Positions 33,501 to 39,558 of a stretch of 39,558 nucleotides of DNA are shown here, in pieces. The notes below the pieces were generated by a model, which was not told the DNA's origin, did no database searches, and saw only the letters and a list, made by a program, of their open reading frames with translations. A program made the position numbers and the translations under genes. This stretch comes from a virus. The stretch's first letter is position 1. Each line of letters opens with the position of its first letter. The stretch is from positions 1-39,558 of the IMG/VR virus record IMGVR_UViG_3300006735_000075. One strand, given 5' to 3'.

Positions 33501-34079
33501 CTATGATCTTAATATGTCGTTGATAAGATTATTTACTCTAGCAAATTTATCTACTACAGCTTTTCCTTCATTTAATGATACAGGATTCATAAATGCACCG
33601 TGTGTAGATGGATTAGATACAAAATCCCAACATACTAATTCAAAATCAGATTGTACTTCTAAATATCCTTCATTAGTTTGTTGTACTGAGCCTGTGCCTC
33701 TAGATGATATACCTATAGTATGGCCAGCTTTGATTATTTCTTTAACAATATTACCAGCTGGTGTATTAAGTAATTCTACTTTACCAATTAAGTCATCTCC
33801 GTCCCAATGTAAGTCTTTTACTACATGGGATGCGTTCTTTAAAGATACTACAGCTGATTCAGGATGATCTAGTTCACCAAAAGCGTTTCCGTTTTTAACA
33901 AATTCGTCCATATACTTTTCAACTTCTCTTTCAAGAAGATCTTTTTCGTATATTCTGCCGTTTTGGTTCTTTGCACCAGCTCTTTGCATAACTCCTTCTA
34001 CTTCAAATACTCCGGGTCTTTCCTTAGATTCTCGAAGGATGGATTTAAATGGTGTAACATTTACTAATACATTAGCCAT
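33501..34079 (-). CDS. 21: Prohead core protease, T4 gp21-like
   Basis: A 192-aa protein, MANVLVNVTPFKSILRESKE. The serine-protease motifs of the gp21 family are present: GNAFGELDHPE with His72, and HTIGISSRGTGSV with Ser125 (or 126). ELVCWDFVSNPSTHGAFM follows, likely carrying the third catalytic residue. T4 gp21 is 212 aa. It cuts scaffold and capsid proteins during head maturation. It precedes gp22 and gp23 as in T4 and follows the 812-aa protein by ten bases. Confidence 0.9.
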   Translation of the reverse strand: MANVLVNVTPFKSILRESKERPGVFEVEGVMQRAGAKNQNGRIYEKDLLEREVEKYMDEFVKNGNAFGELDHPESAVVSLKNASHVVKDLHWDGDDLIGKVELLNTPAGNIVKEIIKAGHTIGISSRGTGSVQQTNEGYLEVQSDFELVCWDFVSNPSTHGAFMNPVSLNEGKAVVDKFARVNNLINDILRS

Positions 34080-34089
34080 AATTATTTTT

Positions 34090-36528
34090 TTATTTAATTG
34101 AATCGAAAGGATTAACTCCTCGTTTATGAGAAGCTTTTGCTTTTATTGGATTACCTTGATCATCTTCATACCCTGGTTGTAGAGCTGCGTAATCGAATGC
34201 TCTTGATATAATTTGTAATACTTTATCTACTAGTTGATTGTCCATTTTATTAAACAGACTTTTTAATTGAGTGCCACCATTATCGTATCCAGCTTTTAGA
34301 GAAGTCTTAGGACGAGTTAATTTAGATATAAAGAAATTAGAAAGATGATAAGCATCATTTCCTAATTTTTTGAGTTCATCTTCTTTATTTCTCATATACT
34401 TATCAACAGCATCTGTATCTACTTTATAACTATTGTTAGTATACTCACGTGCTTCATTTAAAGATTTACTTTTATTAACTTTTTTAGTATACTTATATTT
34501 TTTTTCTTCAGTAACTGGTTTAAATACTGTTTCTTTTTCTTCTAGCTCTTCTTCTGCTATTTCATCAGTTTCTAGCATTTTTACTTTAGGCATTTCTAAT
34601 CCTTTAGTAAATCCTTTTTCGGTTACCGGCATTAAGTCTTTTCTAAAAGCAGATTCTATAGCTGGTCCTAACATAGCTCCTACTGCTAATCCTTCAGCAT
34701 TTTTAATATCTTTAAAGCTATCATATACTTTTTGAATTTTTTCTTTAGTTTTAGCATAATAAGACTCTACATCAGTTACTATATTTTCTAAATCATTGAT
34801 CGCTGCTTGCATACCTTCAAAATCACTATATGTACTAGCCATTTTAGATAAATTACCTGTAGCTGCTTCATTAACTGTATCTTCGTTAATTATTTTAGTA
34901 ATTATAGCTTTAACTGCTTCTTTTAATTCAGTTTCTTCTTCTGTAAGTTCGTCTATTACTTCTTCTCCTACTGATATTCTGTTTTCTAAGTAATTTAAAA
35001 GGTCTTTTTTTGCATGAGGTACCATTGCTGCTTCGGTAGCTGGACCAGCTTTCCATTCTTCCCAGACTGCTTCTAACTGTCTCATTACTTTTTCTAACAT
35101 AGGAGCCATAGATTCTACATATCCACCGGTTTCGTAATCGTTTTCAGTTACTACTTTACCGCCTTTCATTTTTCTACGTCTACCTTCTTCTAAAGCCATT
35201 TGGTCTATAGCAGGTTGCTTTTCTTCAAACTCAAGATAATGTTGCGCTTTTGAAATATAATCTCTAGCTAATATTACTTTAGATTGCCACCAGTTAGGAA
35301 AATCAACTTCTCCATCCATTTGATCATACTTATGTAGACTTTTATATAGTTTAGCTGCATAATGTGCAATATCATATGCATACTGCTTAAGCATATCTGG
35401 TTCATCATCTTGATGACCTATATCTAAATCTCCTTCGTTATATTGAGTAACTGGTGGTACTTTAGATCTTTGTTTATCTTTGGGATCACTTAATCTAGCG
35501 CCTCTTTCTCTTGCATCAGGTGTTAATTTACCTTTAACTAAGTTACCTGATTTTGTAAAATAATGTCCATCAGGAGCTCCTTTAGTCTCTTCTACGTCTT
35601 TGCCCATAGCTTTTTTAATAGCTTTATCTTTAGCTGCCATATAATCGTCTCCATCTATATCTCCGTCTCCGTCGTGATCTTTCCCTTTCTTTTCGTCTAA
35701 ATCGTAATTAGCATCAACATAAAGGTCATATTCGTTTTCAACTTCCTCCATATCCATATCTAAAAGATTGTCTGGAGCTACTGAGAAAAATCCGTCAATC
35801 ATTTCATCATCTATCATTTTGTTATCAGGATTATTAGGATCAGTAAATTTTTGATGTAAATGTTGTCTTATCATATCTAATTTCTTAGATGCTGATTCGT
35901 CCACTTCTTCTGAGAATTTAGCTTTTTTGGCTGCGGCATCTGTTGCAGCTATTTCTCCCTTTTTAATTTTTTCCATAGCAGCTTTTAAGGCTTCTACAGA
36001 TATATTAAGTTTCTTTGCTAAGTCTTCGGTTTTACCTTCTTTAAGTAGTATTTTGGCTTCTCTAAGGTCTGCTTTTTTCAAACCATTAAAAACGTCTACA
36101 TGATTATTTTTTTTTACTGGGATCATTTGATCATGCTTATCAACTTTTTTAGAATCTCCTGATAGTAAGTGATAGTAGTGGTTAGGATCTTTTTCTAAAT
36201 TTTTTATAGCTTTTTTCTTAGCTTTACCGTAATCTTCATCAGAAACAGTTTCATTAGACATTAAGCCCATACCCTCTAATTCGTAATCTACTGCTCTTTC
36301 TAAAGTATCTAATGAGTAACTTTCTTCAGGTCTAGCATCATAAGATTGCACTCCAGTAAGTTTCTTTTCAGATAAAATACCTCTACTTTTGAGTATTGTT
36401 ACAGAGTCGTTATATCCATTATATGGAGAAATTAGTTGAGGTAGTTCTCTTTTAGCATCTCTTACAAATTGAGTTTTACTGAACTTACCTTCTAGTATCG
36501 CGTTATATTTTTCTTGTATTGTTTTCAT
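34090..36528 (-). CDS. Large acidic head-module protein with EF-hand-like loop
   Basis: An 812-aa protein, [20 protein letters not shown]. The N-terminal about 60 residues include [20 protein letters not shown]. Residues 284-295 ([12 protein letters not shown]) form a canonical Ca-binding loop with Asp at 1, 3, 5, 9 and 12 and Gly at 6, followed by a helix ([14 protein letters not shown]). Charged helices, many Glu/Lys-rich, dominate the rest, and residues 470-560 include [20 protein letters not shown]. There is no signal peptide and no membrane segment. Because it sits between portal and protease it may be a core or internal protein processed in the prehead, but T4 has no obvious counterpart. 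It overlaps the 87-aa gene by 26 bases. Confidence 0.7.
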   Translation of the reverse strand: MKTIQEKYNAILEGKFSKTQFVRDAKRELPQLISPYNGYNDSVTILKSRGILSEKKLTGVQSYDARPEESYSLDTLERAVDYELEGMGLMSNETVSDEDYGKAKKKAIKNLEKDPNHYYHLLSGDSKKVDKHDQMIPVKKNNHVDVFNGLKKADLREAKILLKEGKTEDLAKKLNISVEALKAAMEKIKKGEIAATDAAAKKAKFSEEVDESASKKLDMIRQHLHQKFTDPNNPDNKMIDDEMIDGFFSVAPDNLLDMDMEEVENEYDLYVDANYDLDEKKGKDHDGDGDIDGDDYMAAKDKAIKKAMGKDVEETKGAPDGHYFTKSGNLVKGKLTPDARERGARLSDPKDKQRSKVPPVTQYNEGDLDIGHQDDEPDMLKQYAYDIAHYAAKLYKSLHKYDQMDGEVDFPNWWQSKVILARDYISKAQHYLEFEEKQPAIDQMALEEGRRRKMKGGKVVTENDYETGGYVESMAPMLEKVMRQLEAVWEEWKAGPATEAAMVPHAKKDLLNYLENRISVGEEVIDELTEEETELKEAVKAIITKIINEDTVNEAATGNLSKMASTYSDFEGMQAAINDLENIVTDVESYYAKTKEKIQKVYDSFKDIKNAEGLAVGAMLGPAIESAFRKDLMPVTEKGFTKGLEMPKVKMLETDEIAEEELEEKETVFKPVTEEKKYKYTKKVNKSKSLNEAREYTNNSYKVDTDAVDKYMRNKEDELKKLGNDAYHLSNFFISKLTRPKTSLKAGYDNGGTQLKSLFNKMDNQLVDKVLQIISRAFDYAALQPGYEDDQGNPIKAKASHKRGVNPFDSIK

Positions 36529-36766
36529 CTAAATAATCATACATTTTTGTATTATACGGTCTTTTTTTTCTTTTCACTGTTTTGAAACCAAGCTTCTCTC
36601 CATATTGAGTTGCTTTATTTTTTTTACCTTTTTTACCAAAAGCATAGGGAGTAGCATACTGAGCTCCTGACCCTGGTGTAAAAGTTGCTCCTGTACCGGT
36701 AGCACTAATTTCGTTCATCTCATGCAATACCTCTCTAATAAGTTTTCTCAATTCACTTATTTTCAT
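36503..36766 (-). CDS. Small basic head-module protein (87 aa), unknown
   Basis: The N-terminal amphipathic helix [20 protein letters not shown] resembles the short leader seen in many marine phage structural proteins, here possibly a prehead targeting or core-binding segment. Residues 22-45 are Gly/Thr/Ala-rich ([17 protein letters not shown]), and the C-terminal half is very basic ([20 protein letters not shown], then KRKKRPY). It could be a DNA-binding internal protein or a core protein. It overlaps its upstream gene by four bases (ATGA) and the next by 26. Confidence 0.7.
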   Translation of the reverse strand: MKISELRKLIREVLHEMNEISATGTGATFTPGSGAQYATPYAFGKKGKKNKATQYGEKLGFKTVKRKKRPYNTKMYDYLDENNTRKI

Positions 36767-37617
36767 GATTGTTTGAGCTCTTGAACTAGTTCATAATATT
36801 GCATTATATTAACTAAATGATCGTCAGTTACTTTTTTCGTTTTAGCAACTGGTATAATTGTTTTAGCAACTTCTTGCAATTTTATTACTACTATTTCATC
36901 GTCTACCTTATCTTTTAATTTTTCAATTATAGTTTTAAGTTTTTTTAATTCTTCATTTACTATATTTCGTAAACGAGCAGAAGAATCTACGGACGTTATA
37001 AATTCTTTTAAAATATTTTTCTGTTCAGGTAGTAAGGTGCCGTATTTTGAATTAAATTTTTCTAATAAAATTTTAAAAGTTAATAGTTTTAAATCTTTAT
37101 CGTATTTGCTATATTCTTCAATAAGGCTATCTCTTACTTTACTTTTATTCTGTCTTTCTTTAGTTAAATGTTCTAAAATAGTCGTTTTATTATCTACTAA
37201 AAAATTAGGATCTATTACATCTGTTACTTTATGTGCTTCCATTAAGCAGTAAAGAGCAGCTAAAGATTTATAGTCTTTAACATTAATAGAAAAGAATTCT
37301 TTTAAATCGTAGCTATTTTTTATTTCTCTTATTAGAGAATACTTTTGTTTTTTAAGATCTACTTTATCAATATTTCTAGATACTTCTATAATAGTAGAAA
37401 CTATAGATTCAGCTTTAGACTGGTTGACAGATTTGTTTTTAAGTACAAATTCATATAGTTTAAATTCACGTACCAAAGCTGACTTGCCAGTGAAAAAGCG
37501 TTTAAGAATTTCTACAGCTTTAGAATCTTTTTTATTTAGTGTATCAGATGCTATCTGTTTTACCAGCAACTCAAATATAAGTCCTGTGTTTTTATACTTA
37601 CTATGTTTAATGCGCAT
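36763..37617 (-). CDS. Helical head-module protein (284 aa), unknown
   Basis: MRIKHSKYKNTGLIFELLVK begins a lysine-rich, nearly all-helical protein; segments such as KDSKAVEILKRFFTGKSALV and EELKKLKTIIEKLKDKVDDE are coiled-coil-like. No catalytic motif is visible. It lies between portal and the 87-aa gene, the place of the prehead core genes 67/68 in T4, though the length differs and no similarity can be claimed. TATTTATA lies 40 bases upstream of the start; the stop overlaps the next ATG (ATGA). Confidence 0.65.
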   Translation of the reverse strand: MRIKHSKYKNTGLIFELLVKQIASDTLNKKDSKAVEILKRFFTGKSALVREFKLYEFVLKNKSVNQSKAESIVSTIIEVSRNIDKVDLKKQKYSLIREIKNSYDLKEFFSINVKDYKSLAALYCLMEAHKVTDVIDPNFLVDNKTTILEHLTKERQNKSKVRDSLIEEYSKYDKDLKLLTFKILLEKFNSKYGTLLPEQKNILKEFITSVDSSARLRNIVNEELKKLKTIIEKLKDKVDDEIVVIKLQEVAKTIIPVAKTKKVTDDHLVNIMQYYELVQELKQS

Positions 37618-37657
37618 TATTTAAAAGTTTTGTTGTACACATAGTATACCTTACCTA

Positions 37658-37665
37658 TATAAATA
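37658..37665 (-). promoter_or_regulatory. Putative late promoter (TATTTATA) for head-core genes
   Basis: TATTTATATAGG on the coding strand, 40 bases before ATG 37617 and two bases after the portal gene ends. Confidence 0.5.
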
Positions 37666-37666
37666 G

Positions 37667-39558
37667 TTATTGTTTATCTAAATCTTCGATTTGAGATTCG
37701 TCCAATAGACCGTCTTCTATTTTTTCTTTATTTTCAAATATTATCTGTTTAGTATCGTCAAATAAGTTTTTGTTTTTGAAAAACATAGATTTAGCTAAAG
37801 TATTATCTATTTTCTGGTCGTTTTCGTTTACTTTTTCGTTATCAGAATCAAATCCTCCTTTCATTCCATCAGTACCCAGCGGGTCTCTTCCACCTAAACC
37901 ATCGTTAGTTCCGTAGTGAGAAGCATGTATACGTGGTCTACCTCCTTTAGGTCCTATATCTCCTATACCTGGGGTATCGTCTTCATATCCTACGGGTACA
38001 GAACCAAATGGCATACCTTTAGAATCTCCCTGTCTCCTACCGTATAGAGAAGCCAAATCATGTGGAGTACCGTAAGACTTACCGGACTTAGCTGGGTCAT
38101 TACCTTCATTTTCTATTTGACCTATTCTAAATAATCTCTTATAATCTTCAGTGACCAAATCTCTCATTTCCATATACTGATCTTCTGATAAATTAAATAT
38201 ATGATCGTAAATATAATCTGTAGGAAATAATTTAGTATCTAACATCTGGCTCGCTAAATCAACTTTTTCTTTTAACAAAGCTACTTTTTCTTGTTCAAAT
38301 ATTATAGATGGATTTGTTAAACTAACTTCAAAATTAGTTAATGATTCACCTTTAAATCCTTGAACGTAAAGATGAACTAAAGCAATCTTAGTTAATTCAG
38401 ATTCCATTATTCTTTGAATTCTTTCTACTGTTCTAGCGAATCTTATATCTTCCGCAGCTAGTGTAGCTTTCCCTTGTAAATCTCCTTCATATCCGAAATA
38501 AGCTTTAGGTACTTTTAATGCTGCAAACATTTTATCTCTTAGGTATTCTATATCATTAGTACCGTCGTAGTCTAAACCTTTTGTAGTATCAATTTTAGTT
38601 TGAGTATCTCCTCCTCTCATAGGAATATAATAATCTTCCATCATATTCATCATATTGAATCTAAGATTATAATCTCCTGTATTAGGATCAACGAAAGGTG
38701 TTTTTTTCATTTGATTGATAGTCTTTTGCATAAACTGCTCAACTTCGTTTGGTGGAATTTGTCCTACGTTAATATAAAAAGTTCTTTTCTCAGGAGCTCT
38801 CATAATACGATGTATCAACATCGCATCTTCCATCAAAGTAAGTTGTTTGAATATTTTTCTAGCAGGCTCTATAAAAGATCTACCATAAGGTAAGTAGTGA
38901 GTATCTGAGATTAATCTGAAGTGTGCTATTTCGTAATTGTCAAATTCTACTACTTTACTGTTACTTTTAGGTCTGTAATTAGGATCTTGAGATGAAGCTA
39001 ATCCGTCAGGATCTAATTGAAAAGTTACTTTTGCAGGATTATCAGGATCTAAACCTTCTTGTCTTGTCATATGGTAAACTGTATAAGGAAGAACGTTATA
39101 AACTCCAAATTCTTCTGCTATTTCTAATTTTAAAAAGAAGTCTCCATACTTACACATATTACGAGTCCAAGACCATAAATTAAATTCTATATTTAAAACA
39201 TCGTAAAATAAATTATAAAGAATTTTCTGTATATTTTCATCTGAAGATTTTATGGAAAGTACTTCCCCCATATCGTTTTTTAAAGTTGCTTCATCAGATA
39301 GTATATCTAAAGTTGATGCTATTATAGGATCGGTATCCATAGCTTCATAATCAGAATATAATTGTATTCTTAATGTTTGGTAGTTAAGATTAGGATTAAA
39401 AATATTTTTATTATTGTAAATATATAATCTTGAAAATCTATCTATAAGGGAGTTAGTCTGATATCTACCAGTAGTTTGAATTTTATTAACGTCTGCAACT
39501 TTAAGTTGGTCGCCGCCTACGTTTCTTATTACTACATCGGAAGATAATAGTCTACCTA
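37667..39558 (-). CDS. 20: Portal protein, T4 gp20-like (N-terminus outside window)
   Basis: The frame is open from the right edge to the stop at 37667, giving about 629 visible residues. An internal Met at 39340 (MDTDPIIASTLDILSDEATL) is not the start: upstream codons in frame read NSLIDRFSRLYIYNNKNIFN and QTLRIQLYSDYEAMDTDP, typical portal sequence. Further motifs are NIQKILYNLFYDVLNIEFNL, WSWTRNMCKYGDFFLKLEIA, RAPEKRTFYINVGQIPPNEV and VPKAYFGYEGDLQGKATLAA, matching T4 gp20 (524 aa). The dodecameric portal is the DNA channel and assembly start of the head. The last about 90 residues (GYEDDTPGIGDIGPKGGRPR) are polar and flexible. Confidence 0.92.
   Translation of the reverse strand, partial: GRLLSSDVVIRNVGGDQLKVADVNKIQTTGRYQTNSLIDRFSRLYIYNNKNIFNPNLNYQTLRIQLYSDYEAMDTDPIIASTLDILSDEATLKNDMGEVLSIKSSDENIQKILYNLFYDVLNIEFNLWSWTRNMCKYGDFFLKLEIAEEFGVYNVLPYTVYHMTRQEGLDPDNPAKVTFQLDPDGLASSQDPNYRPKSNSKVVEFDNYEIAHFRLISDTHYLPYGRSFIEPARKIFKQLTLMEDAMLIHRIMRAPEKRTFYINVGQIPPNEVEQFMQKTINQMKKTPFVDPNTGDYNLRFNMMNMMEDYYIPMRGGDTQTKIDTTKGLDYDGTNDIEYLRDKMFAALKVPKAYFGYEGDLQGKATLAAEDIRFARTVERIQRIMESELTKIALVHLYVQGFKGESLTNFEVSLTNPSIIFEQEKVALLKEKVDLASQMLDTKLFPTDYIYDHIFNLSEDQYMEMRDLVTEDYKRLFRIGQIENEGNDPAKSGKSYGTPHDLASLYGRRQGDSKGMPFGSVPVGYEDDTPGIGDIGPKGGRPRIHASHYGTNDGLGGRDPLGTDGMKGGFDSDNEKVNENDQKIDNTLAKSMFFKNKNLFDDTKQIIFENKEKIEDGLLDESQIEDLDKQ

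Noticed and set aside
33496-33510. AAGATC-ATA-GATCTT hairpin at the end of the protease gene as terminator
   Set aside because: The stem is six A/T-rich pairs with a three-base loop and no U-run, so it is too weak to support.
39340-39340. ATG 39340 as the start of the portal protein
   Set aside because: The frame continues open to the right edge with portal-like sequence upstream, so this Met is internal.

Overview
This window is a stretch of a tailed-phage genome (T4-like contractile-tail myovirus). Every supported gene lies on the minus strand, so the map reads right to left. It holds almost the whole virion-building programme: portal, prehead protease, scaffold and major capsid protein on the right; neck and tail-completion proteins in the middle; sheath, tube, tail chaperone and tape measure on the left. 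No replication, lysis, integrase or tRNA gene is visible. DNA is AT-rich and starts are almost all without a Shine-Dalgarno sequence (A/T-rich leaders such as TTTTAAATG), which fits a phage of Bacteroidota (a marine flavobacterium is a plausible host, inferred only). Gene packing is very tight: no gap without a gene exceeds about 150 bases.

Layout in transcription order. (1) Head, 39558 to 30257: portal gp20 (start outside the window), two unrecognised small/medium proteins, an 812-aa acidic protein with an EF-hand-like loop, gp21 protease, gp22-like scaffold, gp23 capsid. (2) 30147 to 25455: PhoH-like ATPase, a beta-rich structural protein, a probable connector (gp13-like), a small protein, gp14-like neck protein, gp15-like tail terminator and a 95-aa protein. 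(3) Fibre/adhesin region, 25414 to 12992: a 324-aa fibre protein, a 55-aa protein, a 1581-aa fibre with two collagen-like Gly-X-Y blocks, a 28-aa peptide with nine cysteines, three LamG/concanavalin-like proteins, two more tiny genes, a 972-aa fibre with a 590-residue collagen-like block, and a 242-aa adhesin-like protein. (4) Modification cassette, 12933 to 7344: a 2-oxoglutarate/Fe(II) prolyl-hydroxylase-like oxygenase, a GH130-like propeller fused to an FkbM methyltransferase, a TPR-WavE-like glycosyltransferase, an APH/choline-kinase-like kinase, and a nucleotidyltransferase fused to a HAD domain; most of these overlap by 14-32 bases. (5) Tail, 7264 to 1: coiled-coil protein, gp18 sheath, gp19 tube, a gp26-like chaperone with a probable +1 frameshift extension, and the tape measure protein, which runs off the left edge.

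The most interesting proposal is that blocks 3 and 4 form one system: a phage that builds long Gly-Pro-Thr collagen-like fibres and carries, directly downstream, enzymes that could hydroxylate, glycosylate and methylate them (or else modify the host surface). Two further points deserve attention: a +1 frameshift joining gp26-like protein to a conserved-looking C-terminal extension just before the tape measure, and thirteen copies of TATTTATA on the coding strand, nearly all in gaps ahead of genes, that look like this phage's late promoter although the motif is the reverse complement of the T4 late consensus. No functional call here has been checked against a database.
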